Shown: piece by piece, positions 35,140 to 44,089 of the stretch
How the letters are laid out: each line of letters opens with the position of its first letter
Numbering within the stretch: the first letter of the stretch is position 1
Origin: Pseudomonas nitroreducens
Lineage (GTDB): Bacteria > Pseudomonadota > Gammaproteobacteria > Pseudomonadales > Pseudomonadaceae
NCBI RefSeq assembly: GCF_024170165.1
Contig: NZ_JALJXP010000001.1
Coordinates: forward strand, 372,001-436,000
Length of the DNA stretch: 64,000 nucleotides
Reading direction: 5' to 3'
The notes under the pieces: model-generated
Database searches by the model: none
What the model was told of the DNA's origin: nothing
Seen by the model: only the letters and a program-made list of their open reading frames with translations
Program-made: the position numbers and the translations under genes

Positions 35140-35556
35140 TCGGGTTCCCCTTATCGTTGTTTTTATCCCGCCGGCATAGCGCCCTGGCTGCGATCCCCAT
35201 TCCAGAGGGATCGAGCCTGAACAAGCCAACGGCCAAGGGAGTGACCGCCAAGACAACTTACTTTGACGTCGTACCTCGGCAGCACGCAGGGCAGGCCGGG
35301 TCCATCAGGTTTTCGGTGTGTCGAAGCGGAGTATAGCCACGGGTTGCGACATAACAACGCAGAGTAAAAACTCTGTTTGAAAGACCGAAGTGCGATCTCA
35401 AAGCCACGGACGGCGCGGCTTTGGAGTACCATGCTGGCCGTCTGATATGCCGCGTCGGCATAAACAGTTCATGAATATGACAATCGCGTCTTAGCTACGC
35501 CCGGGGTGCGGCTAAGGTCTTTCTTCACTTTCCAAACCCGTTGTCTTGGAGCTGTC
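35140..35556. promoter_or_regulatory. coxB upstream region with sigma-S-like -10 element
   Basis: A 417-base divergent gap. On the minus strand CTATACT (35330-35336) matches the extended -10 of RpoS promoters; with it, transcription would start near 35323 and leave a leader of about 185 bases. A 5-bp hairpin AGAGT-AAAA-ACTCT lies upstream, near 35360. In P. aeruginosa the aa3 oxidase genes are reported to be RpoS-dependent (from memory). The promoter of the plus-strand gene at 35557 is also here but not identifiable. Confidence 0.5.
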
Positions 35557-36201
35557 ATGAACACCGCTGCACTGCGTGAGCTGATCCGGAATGCCCACCT
35601 GCTCGAATCCCGCCATGGCCATCTCGCCCGCCTGATCCAGAGCCAACTGCAAAGCCTGCACAAGAGCATCGCCCTGACCGGCGAGGACCCCAGCGGCACG
35701 CTGACACGCTTCGTCCACGCCTACATCGAGCAGGTGCCGGACTTCCTCGACGCCGCCAACTCGGTGGCCCGCGCCGCCGGTATCGAGGACCGCATCAAGC
35801 CGGTGCTCAAGCTCGCCGAACAGTTCTTCCTCACCCCACCCGCGCTGCTCGATGGCCACGACGGCCTCGACGCGCTGCTGGACGAGGCCTACCTCGCCCA
35901 CCGCCTGGTGGAAGAGGTGAACGACCGCTACATCGCCCACTTCAACCAGCCGCTGATCCCGCTGGACACCACCGTGGCCAACCTGGTGGCGCACCAGCTG
36001 ATCGGCGAGCCCTTCGCCAACCAGCTGGATGAAGCGGTGCACCACGCGGTCAACGGCATGCTCGACGACAGCACCTTCAACGCCGAATCCGCTGTCAGCT
36101 ACCGCGCCAGCCTCAATGACCCGCAGGTGGTCATGGCCTGGCAGCAGTGGCCGTGCCTGTCGCGGCAGTTCGGTGTGGAGCTGGAGCTGGGCCGCGACTG
36201 A
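35557..36201 (+). CDS. Conserved hypothetical alpha-helical protein
   Basis: A 214-residue soluble protein without signal peptide or membrane span, predicted to be mostly helical (LARLIQSQLQSLHKSI, FVHAYIEQVPDFLDAANSVARAAG, DGLDALLDEAYLAHRLVEEVNDRYI). I do not recognise a family. ATG 35557 has GGAG six bases upstream and is preferred to an in-frame start 17 codons earlier. It converges on the SulP gene, with three bases between stops. The equivalent P. aeruginosa gene lies between coxB and the sulfate permease gene (PA0104, from memory), so the position is conserved but unexplained. Confidence 0.75.
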   Translation: MNTAALRELIRNAHLLESRHGHLARLIQSQLQSLHKSIALTGEDPSGTLTRFVHAYIEQVPDFLDAANSVARAAGIEDRIKPVLKLAEQFFLTPPALLDGHDGLDALLDEAYLAHRLVEEVNDRYIAHFNQPLIPLDTTVANLVAHQLIGEPFANQLDEAVHHAVNGMLDDSTFNAESAVSYRASLNDPQVVMAWQQWPCLSRQFGVELELGRD

Positions 36202-36204
36202 GGC

Positions 36205-37740
36205 TCAGCCCGCGCCCTGTAACGCACGCACCCGGCCCTCCACGCGGCGGCGCAGCCCATGGCCCTCGATGGACAGCCGGCAGCCGCTTGCCGCGGCGCT
36301 GCGGCCCCAGTCTTCCAGCAACTCCATGCACGCGTGGTCGATGTAGCTCAGGTGCTGCAACGGCACGCGCAGGTGCGTGCCGGGTTTGACTGATTGCAAC
36401 GCCTGGGACAGCGCCGGCACCTTGAGGAAGGTGGCAGCGCCAACCAGGCGCAGCTCGGCGCCGTTGCCCTCATCGTCGTAGCGCAGGTTGATCTTCAGCC
36501 GCGCGGCCTTGAACACCAGCTTCAATACCGTCAGCGCAAAGCCCAGCAGCACGCCGGTCAGCAGGTCGGTGGCAACGATGGCCAGCGCAGTCGCCGCGTG
36601 CACCAGTACCGGCATGCGCCCATAGCGGCCCAGCGAGCGCAGCGCCTTCAGGTCCACCAGCTTGATCCCGGTGTAGACCAGCACGCCGGCCAGGCTGGCG
36701 ATGGGGATCTGCCGCAGCAGCCCGCCCAGCAGCACGACGAACGCCAGCAGCCACAGCCCGTGGAAGATCGCCGAGGCGCGGCTGCGTGCGCCGGCCTGTA
36801 CGTTGGCTGAGCTGCGCACTATCACCCCGGTCATCGGCAGCGCGCCGACCAGCCCGCAGAGCATGTTGCCCACGCCCTGAGCACTCAGTTCACGGTCCAT
36901 GTCCGAGCGCGGGCCGCTGTGCATGCGGTCCACGGCGGCGGCCGAGAGCAGTGTCTCGGCGCTGGCGATAAAGGCCACCACCACGGCGGCCAGCAGCAGT
37001 GTCGGATCGAGCAGTGCCGCAAGGTCGCTCGGGCGGACCCAGTCGATGGCGTCGCCGAGATTCTGCGGCACGCTCACCCGCAACACATCGAGTGGCAGCA
37101 CGATGCTCACCAGCGTCGCCAGGCTCACGCCGATCAGCGCGCCGGGCAGCATGCGTAGCCGTCCTGGTTTGAAGCGGTCCCACAGCGCCATGCAGGCCAT
37201 GGTGCCCAGCCCGAGCAGCGCTGCATCGAAGCCGCTGGTTTCGGAGAGCAGCGCCGCCGGGAAGGCCAGCAGGTTATCCAGCCCGGACGCCTGCGGCTTG
37301 AGGTCGAGCATGACGTGGACCTGCGACAGCACGATAAGAATGCCGATGCCCGCGAGCATGCCGTAGACCACGGCCGGCGAGGTCACGCGGAACCAGCAGC
37401 CCAGACGCAGCCTGCCCGCCAGCAGTTGCAGCGCGCCAGCCAGCAGCAGGATCGGTCCGAGCATGGCCAGGCCGTGGGTGCGCACCAGCTCGAAGACCAG
37501 CACCGCGAGTCCCGCCGCCGGGCCGCTGACCTGCAAGGGTGAGCCGGCGAGGAAGCCGACCACCAGGCCACCGATGATGCCGGTCACCAGGCCCTTGGCC
37601 GGCGGCATGCCCGAGGCGATGGCGATACCCATGCACAGCGGCAGGGCAACGAGAAAGACCACGACCGACGCGAGCAGATCACGTGGCAGTGCCTGGCGCA
37701 GTTGGGAAAAAGCGGATGGAACAGAGTGGGAGGCCGACAT
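36205..37740 (-). CDS. SulP-family anion transporter with STAS domain
   Basis: A 511-residue protein: SLC26/SulP membrane domain (LPRDLLASVVVFLVALPLCMGIAIASGMPPAKGLVTG at about residue 18, then the PLQVSGPAAGLAV motif) and a short C-terminal STAS-like domain (VPLQHLSYIDHACMELLEDWG). The family carries sulfate, bicarbonate or dicarboxylates. The gene follows a beta-carbonic anhydrase in the same orientation, 198 bases away, which favours bicarbonate or coupled HCO3-/CO2 handling; the substrate is inference. ATG 37740 has GGAGAA upstream; residues before it in frame are not family-like. Confidence 0.88.
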   Translation of the reverse strand: MSASHSVPSAFSQLRQALPRDLLASVVVFLVALPLCMGIAIASGMPPAKGLVTGIIGGLVVGFLAGSPLQVSGPAAGLAVLVFELVRTHGLAMLGPILLLAGALQLLAGRLRLGCWFRVTSPAVVYGMLAGIGILIVLSQVHVMLDLKPQASGLDNLLAFPAALLSETSGFDAALLGLGTMACMALWDRFKPGRLRMLPGALIGVSLATLVSIVLPLDVLRVSVPQNLGDAIDWVRPSDLAALLDPTLLLAAVVVAFIASAETLLSAAAVDRMHSGPRSDMDRELSAQGVGNMLCGLVGALPMTGVIVRSSANVQAGARSRASAIFHGLWLLAFVVLLGGLLRQIPIASLAGVLVYTGIKLVDLKALRSLGRYGRMPVLVHAATALAIVATDLLTGVLLGFALTVLKLVFKAARLKINLRYDDEGNGAELRLVGAATFLKVPALSQALQSVKPGTHLRVPLQHLSYIDHACMELLEDWGRSAAASGCRLSIEGHGLRRRVEGRVRALQGAG

Positions 37741-37938
37741 GGCGCTGTTCTCCTTCGAGGCATTTTTCGGGCGCGCGAAAGCCCACGACGCCGGTCTCGA
37801 CCGCATCGACACGCGCAATTCAGGGGGATGGCGAACGCGGTGGGAGCGTGCGCCTCAGGCAGGGATCAACAAGAAAGGAGGGCGCGGCGTTTGTTCTGCT
37901 GGGCCGCCACGCCCTGGGAGCGTACCGGTATCAGCCGC

Positions 37939-38655
37939 TTACTGGGGGGAATAGCGCGGGCGCGGGGTCGCACTCGGCGTCGGGCCTTCGCCGTCGAGCG
38001 GACGGAAACGACCTTCCTGGGCGTCGTAGGCCTTGATGGCGCTGGTCTCGATGTCATACACCCAGCCATGGATGAACAGCTGGCCGGAAGCCAGGCGCGC
38101 GGCCACGGACGGGTGGGTCTTCAGGTGATCCAGCTGGGCGACCACGTTTTCCTCGGTGAGGATTCCCAGGTGTTCCTGGGTGGCGCAACCGCAGGTCTGC
38201 GCGACCACGGTACGGGCGACTTCAGCGTGGCGCAGCCACACCTTCACCGTCGGCATGCTTTCCAGGCTCTGCGGATTCAGCACCGCTTTCATCGCGCCGC
38301 AATCGGAATGACCGCAGACGATGATGTGCTGCACGCCCAGGGCCATCACCGCGAACTCGATGGCGGTGGACACGCCGCCGTTCATCTGGCCGTACGGCGG
38401 CACCACGTTGCCGACGTTGCGGGTGACGAACAGGTCGCCCGGCGAGCTCTGGGTGATCAGCTCGGGGACGATGCGCGAGTCGGCACAGGTGATGAACATG
38501 GCGCGCGGGTTCTGCGCGTGGGCCAGCTTCTTGAACAGTTCTTCCTGCTGCGGGAAGACCTCATGGCGGAACTGGCGGAAGCCCTCGACGATATGGCGAA
38601 GCGCCTCGTCGGCCGTTTCGTGGGCGTGATCCTCACCGTGCGTTTTGTCGTTCAT
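37939..38655 (-). CDS. Beta-class carbonic anhydrase
   Basis: A 238-residue enzyme. Zinc ligands are C57 (in CADSRI, with the D59/R61 dyad), H116 and C119 (in GHSDCGAMKAV). It interconverts CO2 and bicarbonate in the cytoplasm. The N-terminal 20 residues are His/Asp/Glu-rich. It is probably the orthologue of P. aeruginosa PA0102 (psCA1, from memory). It is transcribed toward the SulP gene. The 198-base gap between them has no coding content and no obvious terminator, so joint transcription is possible. Confidence 0.92.
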   Translation of the reverse strand: MNDKTHGEDHAHETADEALRHIVEGFRQFRHEVFPQQEELFKKLAHAQNPRAMFITCADSRIVPELITQSSPGDLFVTRNVGNVVPPYGQMNGGVSTAIEFAVMALGVQHIIVCGHSDCGAMKAVLNPQSLESMPTVKVWLRHAEVARTVVAQTCGCATQEHLGILTEENVVAQLDHLKTHPSVAARLASGQLFIHGWVYDIETSAIKAYDAQEGRFRPLDGEGPTPSATPRPRYSPQ

Positions 38656-39058
38656 GTATCAGCCTCGAAGAGTGACGAAGAATTTTCCCACGTCAGCCGA
38701 CGCTCTCCCTGGGGAGAAAAGGCACAGACGTGGGAAAAAATCTGACGTGACCGCTGGGTCACTTTGTGCTCAAACCCTAGACGGAGAAGATTAAACCAAA
38801 ATTAAAAAACCGCTCTGGAATGAGCTTTTGCATGATGTTTCGCCGACATTCCAAGATGATATCGGCAAGCTATCATGGCGATAAAATGTCACAGGGCCAG
38901 TGTGACGGCAGCGATATTCTGCCTAAAGGCAATATGACATTATCCGTTGCAGATTCTGTCAGACCCGGACCACCGGGCCTGACGCTTGGTCAGGATGACG
39001 AGCGTGGCGCACGACGCCGGACCCTTCCCCAGTCCCCCCCGAAAACAAGGATGTGACC
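38656..39058. other. Gene-free interval between carbonic anhydrase and the TerB-domain gene
   Basis: A divergent promoter region of 403 bases, AT-rich around 38775-38950. Just before the plus-strand gene lies a hairpin with stem GTCAG-CCCGG / CCGGG-CTGAC (38958-38983, one mismatch, four-base loop) without a U tract. No clear sigma site was recognised. Confidence 0.5.
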
Positions 39059-40069
39059 ATGCAAGACATCTACAGGATGGCCGGCAACGCGGCCGCGAGC
39101 GCGGTGCAAACGGTCAGCGGCGGCGAGCTGCTGATGCCGATGTTCCACTGCCTGGAGCCCGATGGCCGGCTCAAGATGGTGGTGCTGATGGCGGACACCG
39201 GCGAGGAGGCCATGCAGGCCGGCCAGCGCATGTACCAGGAGAACACCCAGCAGGCGCTGGGCGCGGTGTGGATCGTCGATGGCTTCGTGACCCACAAGGA
39301 GGTCGGCAAGGTCGATGCGCTGATTCTCAACGTTGTTTCCTACGCCGAGCCGCGCCGCGAGATGCAGCTGGCCGTTCCCTATCGCCATGCCCACAGCCAT
39401 GAAGGTTTCGCCGTGTTCAAGCCCAAGTTGCTGGGCGTGACCGGCATCGCCCAGGACGAGCTGCAACCGCTGATCGACGCCTTCTACCAGGGCCGCGACG
39501 AGAACGCCGAGGGTCGGGCGATCTGGAAGGAGCACCAGCAGGACCAGATCACCGGCATGAGCGGCTTCGCCGGCTTCTCCGGCGAGGACTGGAAGCACCT
39601 GCGCGAGGCGCCCGTGGCGATCTTCTGCATGGTCGCCAGTGCCGACGGCGAGATCGATGCCAAGGAGGCCGCGGCCTTCGGCAAGCTGTTCAAGGAGTCC
39701 GGCAAGTACCCCAGCGTGCTGATGCAGCGCGTGATGACCGAACTCAGCCCGGATACGCCCAGCGGCCGCGCGGTGCTGATGGATTTCCTGCAGCGCTTCA
39801 CCGACCCCCAGTTCAACCGCCTGCAGTACCTGGTCGACGTCAACCGACTGCTCGGACAGCAGGCCAGCGACACTGACGCGGCAGCCTTCAAGGCCGACCT
39901 GCTGGCGCTGGGCAAGGCCGTGGCGGAGTCCTCCGGCGGCGGCTTCTTCGGCTTCGGCAGCAAGGTCAGCAAGGAGGAGAAGAACGTGCTGGTGGTCATC
40001 GAGAGGCTGCTCAACTCGCCGCTGCAGCTCGCCCAGATGATGGCGGACCTGGTGGCGCCCGACCGCTGA
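39059..40069 (+). CDS. TerB-like (tellurite-resistance/DjlA-type) domain protein
   Basis: A 336-residue cytoplasmic protein. The N-terminal 180 residues are unassigned. The C-terminal part (about 180-330) begins REAPVAIFCMVASADGEIDAKEAAAFGKLF, the acidic SADGEID signature of TerB-like helical domains thought to bind metal. A glycine-rich linker (SSGGGFFGFGSK) interrupts the domain late. The start is ATG 39059, with AAGGA better spaced than for the GTG at 39053. It is convergent with the radical SAM gene, one base between stops. TerB-like domains are associated with membrane-linked stress complexes; no other ter genes are nearby, so the role is unknown. Confidence 0.7.
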   Translation: MQDIYRMAGNAAASAVQTVSGGELLMPMFHCLEPDGRLKMVVLMADTGEEAMQAGQRMYQENTQQALGAVWIVDGFVTHKEVGKVDALILNVVSYAEPRREMQLAVPYRHAHSHEGFAVFKPKLLGVTGIAQDELQPLIDAFYQGRDENAEGRAIWKEHQQDQITGMSGFAGFSGEDWKHLREAPVAIFCMVASADGEIDAKEAAAFGKLFKESGKYPSVLMQRVMTELSPDTPSGRAVLMDFLQRFTDPQFNRLQYLVDVNRLLGQQASDTDAAAFKADLLALGKAVAESSGGGFFGFGSKVSKEEKNVLVVIERLLNSPLQLAQMMADLVAPDR

Positions 40070-40070
40070 T

Positions 40071-41129
40071 TCAGAACAGGCTCATCTGGCTGCGCGGCGG
40101 CGCGAATGCCGTGCAGTCCAGGCCGAAGCTGCCGCGCCGGTTCAGGCCCAGGCGGCGCATGGCGACCTCGAAGCGCTTGGCCAGCAGATCGGCGAACGGG
40201 CCTTCGCCACGGAAGCGGTGGCCGAAGCGGCTGTCGTAGATTTCCCCGCCGCGCAGTTGGCGGATCAGGCTCATCACATGGCTGGCGCGCTGCGGGTAGT
40301 GCACCGCCAGCCACTCCTCGAACAGCGGGCCGACCTCGCGTGGCAGGCGCAGCATCATGTAGCTGGCGCTCTGGGCACCGGCGTCGTGGGCGGCTTCGAG
40401 CAGAGCCTCCAGTTCGCGGTCGTTGATCATCGGGATCATCGGCGAACACAGCACACCCACCGGGATGCCGTGCTCGCGCAGCACTCGGATCGCCCGCAGG
40501 CGCGCGGAGGGCGCGGCGGCGCGGGGTTCAAGGATGCGCTTGAGCTCGTCGTCCAGGGTGGTCAGGCTGATCATCACCCCCACCAGCTTGTGCTGCGCCA
40601 GTTCGGCCAGCAGGTCGAGGTCGCGCAGGATCAGCGAACCTTTGGTGACAATGGTCACTGGATGACGATAACGCAGCAGTACCTCGAGGATCTGCCGCGT
40701 CAGGCGCTGCTGGCGCTCGATGGGCTGGTACGGGTCGGTGTTGGCGCCCAGATTGATCGGCGCGCAGACATAGCCCTTGCGGCTCAGATCCTCTTCCAGC
40801 ACCTCGGCGGCGTTGGTCTTGGCGATCAGCTTCGTTTCGAAATCCAGCCCCGGTGACAGGTCCCAGTAGGCGTGGCTTGGCCGTGCATAGCAGTAGATGC
40901 AACCGTGCTCGCAGCCGCGATAGGGATTGATCGAACGGTCGAACGGCAGGTCCGGCGACTGGTTGCGCGAGATCACCGACTTTGCCCGCTCGCTGCGGAT
41001 TTCGGTCACCTGGGGCTTGGGCACTTCGTCGTACCAGTCGTTATCCACAGGCACCGAGGTGGTCGGCGCGAAGCGGTTGTGCGGATTGCTGGCGGTGCCC
41101 CGGCCGCGGGGTGGAAGGGAAGTGCTCAT
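40071..41129 (-). CDS. Radical SAM protein, SplB/Rv2578c-like (PA0069 type)
   Basis: A 352-residue protein with the radical SAM cluster motif C73-EHG-C77-IY-C80 in NPYRGCEHGCIYCYAR, followed by YWDLSPGLDFE. The family is related to spore photoproduct lyase and is found in many bacteria that do not sporulate. A perfect LexA box lies 22 bases upstream of the ATG, so the gene is almost certainly DNA-damage induced; the P. aeruginosa orthologue PA0069 is listed in the SOS regulon as I recall. A repair or RNA/DNA-modification role is inference. Confidence 0.85.
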   Translation of the reverse strand: MSTSLPPRGRGTASNPHNRFAPTTSVPVDNDWYDEVPKPQVTEIRSERAKSVISRNQSPDLPFDRSINPYRGCEHGCIYCYARPSHAYWDLSPGLDFETKLIAKTNAAEVLEEDLSRKGYVCAPINLGANTDPYQPIERQQRLTRQILEVLLRYRHPVTIVTKGSLILRDLDLLAELAQHKLVGVMISLTTLDDELKRILEPRAAAPSARLRAIRVLREHGIPVGVLCSPMIPMINDRELEALLEAAHDAGAQSASYMMLRLPREVGPLFEEWLAVHYPQRASHVMSLIRQLRGGEIYDSRFGHRFRGEGPFADLLAKRFEVAMRRLGLNRRGSFGLDCTAFAPPRSQMSLF

Positions 41130-41151
41130 GTGGGAAAGCTCTGAAGGTTTG

Positions 41152-41167
41152 CTGTATATAAATACAG
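41152..41167 (-). promoter_or_regulatory. LexA (SOS) box
   Basis: CTGTATATAAATACAG matches the CTG-N10-CAG consensus, with an AT-rich core typical of gammaproteobacterial LexA operators. It sits 22 bases before the radical SAM gene start, where it would cover the promoter. Confidence 0.9.
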
Positions 41168-41256
41168 TAATCCACTGAGTTTTCCACAGCCAGCATTACC
41201 TGCTCGGCGGTTGGATTGCCCTATGGTTGTTCGTCAGAGCAGCCGGGTGAACAGTG

Positions 41257-41290
41257 CGTAGGGCGCATAACGCACCAGCGTTATCCACCA
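41257..41290. repeat. Palindromic repeat (GGGCGCATAACGC family)
   Basis: GTAGGGCGCATAACGC followed by GCGTTATCCACC forms an imperfect inverted repeat. The same unit recurs at 48014-48046 and 60956-61027, a dispersed intergenic family. Here it lies past the end of the AT-rich acyltransferase gene. Confidence 0.7.
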
Positions 41291-41317
41291 CCGGGCTGAT
41301 CTGGGTCGTAGGGGTCC

Positions 41318-42394
41318 CTAGACCCCGGACGCCGCTTTGGATGCAGTGGCTTTGACTCCAGTGGATTTGAGTCGCCCTCTGATTCTCTGTATAGGCACCT
41401 CGATGCTCTTGACGATCAGATTGCAGAGCACGAGTGATACGAACAGGGTGACGATAAAATTCTGAATCCCCGGGATGGACGAACCATTGATGGGTGCACC
41501 AAAGATCAGCATCGAGCATACGAAGCCAACCTGCCAGTGCATCAGGTAAAGTGGGTAGCTGAAATCGCCCAGGATTTTGTCGAGCTTTTTAAATCTGGTT
41601 GGAGCGGTTGTGTTGATCAGCAAGATTATCAATGTGGCATTGAGTATATAGTTTGTGTAGAAGCAAATAACCGCCACAGTATTCGCCATTCCTTCGCGGC
41701 CGAATATCAATGCTGCCGCACAATTCATGATTAAAAGTGTCAGCACGCCGGTGGTCAAGGCGGATTTATTGTGTCGGGAGATAAATGAATTGAGTAGTTC
41801 CTGGTAATGGAAAATCATGGCGCCCAGCGAAAATGCCAGCGTGCCAGCGAATATGAAATCGTATCTATATCCGTAGCCTAGTCCCAGAACGTGCGTTGTA
41901 AGCATGAAAACCATGCTGCTGAGAAACCAGATGGTCGTTGACCTTCTGGTGCGAGAGATCCCCAAGGCAATCAATGCATAGAAGAAGATCTCCACGGTCA
42001 AGGCCCAGGTCGGCGGAGATACTCTCGGCAGCACGGTCGTAGGGAAAGTGCTCCAGTATGTCAATGTCAGGTTTTGCAGCCATTGAGAAAGATTGCCAGG
42101 GATGAACATGAATGCCCGGTATGTTTTTGAGTTTTCCTCTCCTAACCAGAATATGGCCAGGATCGAGAACGCCAGAACAATCCAGTATGCCGGGTATAAG
42201 CGTAGAATTCTGTTCAGGCAGAAGCGTCCGACCCCGCTTGCTGAGTATCCGTAGGTTTTCACCATTATCAGCGTCATCAGATAGCCGCTCAGTATGAAAA
42301 AACCATGAACGGCGTAGTGGCCGAGAATTGGGATTGCAAGCAAATGGTTGGTCACAACAGTCAACGATAGGCAGAATCTATAGAGTCCAAACAT
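41318..42394 (-). CDS. Acyltransferase 3 family membrane protein, AT-rich
   Basis: A 358-residue polytopic protein with about ten spans. FRFCLSLTVVTNHLL-type N-terminus (GLYRFCLSLTVVTNHLLAI) and VHGFFILSGYLMTLIM match acyltransferase-3; PTWALTVEIFFYALIAL is the conserved PxxWSL-like loop. Base composition falls well below its neighbours, with many A/T-ending codons, suggesting recent acquisition. It stands alone between the SOS-boxed radical SAM gene and a phosphate transporter, away from the glycan loci, so its acceptor is unknown. The C-terminus is lysine-rich and soluble. Confidence 0.85.
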   Translation of the reverse strand: MFGLYRFCLSLTVVTNHLLAIPILGHYAVHGFFILSGYLMTLIMVKTYGYSASGVGRFCLNRILRLYPAYWIVLAFSILAIFWLGEENSKTYRAFMFIPGNLSQWLQNLTLTYWSTFPTTVLPRVSPPTWALTVEIFFYALIALGISRTRRSTTIWFLSSMVFMLTTHVLGLGYGYRYDFIFAGTLAFSLGAMIFHYQELLNSFISRHNKSALTTGVLTLLIMNCAAALIFGREGMANTVAVICFYTNYILNATLIILLINTTAPTRFKKLDKILGDFSYPLYLMHWQVGFVCSMLIFGAPINGSSIPGIQNFIVTLFVSLVLCNLIVKSIEVPIQRIRGRLKSTGVKATASKAASGV

Positions 42395-42466
42395 TATTTT
42401 CGCGATTCGGAAGGTATGGGGTCAGTTCTGATCAGGATCTTGATCAACTGTAATTGGTTTCCAATT

Positions 42467-44089
42467 CTAAATCATCTTTGAAAACAGGATGTACAGCCCC
42501 GCCGCCAGCCCGATGGCGGCCGGTAGCGTCAGTACCCAGGCCAGTAGCATGTTGCGGATGGTCGGCCATTGCAGCCCGCTGCCGTTGGCCGCCATGGTGC
42601 CGGCCACGCCGGAAGAGAGCACCTGGGTGGTCGACACCGGCAGGCCGAAGCCGTCCGCCGCGCCGATGGTGAGCATGGCTACCAGCTGCGCCGAGGCGCC
42701 CTGTGCATAAGTCAGCGGGGTCTTGCCGATGCCCTCGCCGACCGTGGTGACGATGCGCCGCCAGCCCACCAGTGTGCCCAGGCCAAGCGCCAGGGCGACC
42801 GCAACCTTCACCCACACCGGGATGAAGCGGATGGTGCGGTCGGCCTCGGCGCGCAGCGCCTGCAGGCTGCTCCAGGTGTCCAGTTCGAAGTGCTGGCCGC
42901 TGCGGTCCAGCAGGCGGATGGTTTCCAGGCTCAGGTAGAGGTCGTTGCGCAGGTCCTTCACTTCTTCGGCGGGCACCTTGTCCAGCTGCCCGTAGCGTTC
43001 CAGGCGCGCACCGACAGCGCCGATCACGCTGCCCAGCGACGGCAGCAATTCCGGCCGCACTACCTCATCCTCCTGGTAGCTCAGCAGCGCCTGGCGCGGG
43101 TCCGCCGCCGGGCTGCCGCCAGAGCGGTGCAGTTGTTCCTGGCTGGCCTGGGTCAGGGCGAGCAACTGCCGGCTCTGCTCCGGGGAGTGGGCGCGATCCA
43201 CCGCGAACGCGAGCGGAACGGTGGCGATCAGTATGAGCATGATCAGCCCGATGCCTTTCTGCCCGTCGTTGGAGCCATGGGCGAAGGACACGCCGGTGCA
43301 GGTCAGGATGAGGATCGCGCGAATCCACCGGGGCGGCGGCGTGCGGCCTTCCGGGGCGTGGAACAGCGCGCGGTTGCGGATGGTCGAACTCGCCACCCGC
43401 AGCAGCACGAAGGCGGCGAAGAAGCCCACTACCGGCGAGAGGAACAGCGCATAGCCCACCGTCAGCAGCTGCGACCAGGCATTGCCGGACAGGCCCAGAT
43501 GCCCGGCCATGGCGCCGTGGGCCAGGCCGATGCCGACGATGGAGCCGATCAGCGTGTGCGACGAGGATACCGGCAGGCCCAGCCACCAGGTGCCGAGGTT
43601 CCACAGGATCGAGGCGATCAGCAGGGCGAAGATCATCGCCAGCCCGGCGCTGCTGTCCACCTTGAGCAGCAGGTCCAGCGGCAGCAGCGAGACGATGGCG
43701 AAGGCCACCGCACCGCTGGAGAAGAGCACGCCGAGGAAATTCCACAGCCCCGACCAAGCCACCGCGAAGCGCGGCGGCAGGGCGTTGGTGTAGATCACCG
43801 TGGCCACCGCGTTGGCGGTGTCGTGGAAGCCGTTGATGAACTCGAAGCCCAGGGCGATCAGCAGCGCGATCACCAGTACCACCACCGACCAGCCCGGTTC
43901 CAGGTGCGTGCCGCTGGTGTGGATGTCGTGCCCGAGCGCGGCGAAGGTGAATACCAGGGCGGCAGCCAGCAGCAGGAAGAAGGTCAGGCGCCCCTTGAGT
44001 CCGTGGGTCTCGCGCAGCACCGGGCTGATCGGGAACTGCGTCAGGCGCGAGGCGCGCATCACCTCGAGCATGCCAAAGCGGTCAAGCAC
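42467..44089 (-). CDS. PiT-family inorganic phosphate transporter
   Basis: A 540-residue membrane protein with the duplicated PiT signature: GFEFINGFHDTANAVATVIYTNAL near residue 82 and the C-terminal copy ADGFGLPVSTTQVLSSGVAGTM. LPVSSSHTLIGSIVGIGLAHG, and SFAHGSNDGQKGIGL in the middle, are also typical. It takes up phosphate (as metal-phosphate) with protons at low affinity. A hydrophilic loop of about 130 residues separates the two halves. It is monocistronic. The ATG at 44089 gives a cytoplasmic head of about 30 residues; a slightly later start is possible. Confidence 0.93.
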   Translation of the reverse strand: MLDRFGMLEVMRASRLTQFPISPVLRETHGLKGRLTFFLLLAAALVFTFAALGHDIHTSGTHLEPGWSVVVLVIALLIALGFEFINGFHDTANAVATVIYTNALPPRFAVAWSGLWNFLGVLFSSGAVAFAIVSLLPLDLLLKVDSSAGLAMIFALLIASILWNLGTWWLGLPVSSSHTLIGSIVGIGLAHGAMAGHLGLSGNAWSQLLTVGYALFLSPVVGFFAAFVLLRVASSTIRNRALFHAPEGRTPPPRWIRAILILTCTGVSFAHGSNDGQKGIGLIMLILIATVPLAFAVDRAHSPEQSRQLLALTQASQEQLHRSGGSPAADPRQALLSYQEDEVVRPELLPSLGSVIGAVGARLERYGQLDKVPAEEVKDLRNDLYLSLETIRLLDRSGQHFELDTWSSLQALRAEADRTIRFIPVWVKVAVALALGLGTLVGWRRIVTTVGEGIGKTPLTYAQGASAQLVAMLTIGAADGFGLPVSTTQVLSSGVAGTMAANGSGLQWPTIRNMLLAWVLTLPAAIGLAAGLYILFSKMI

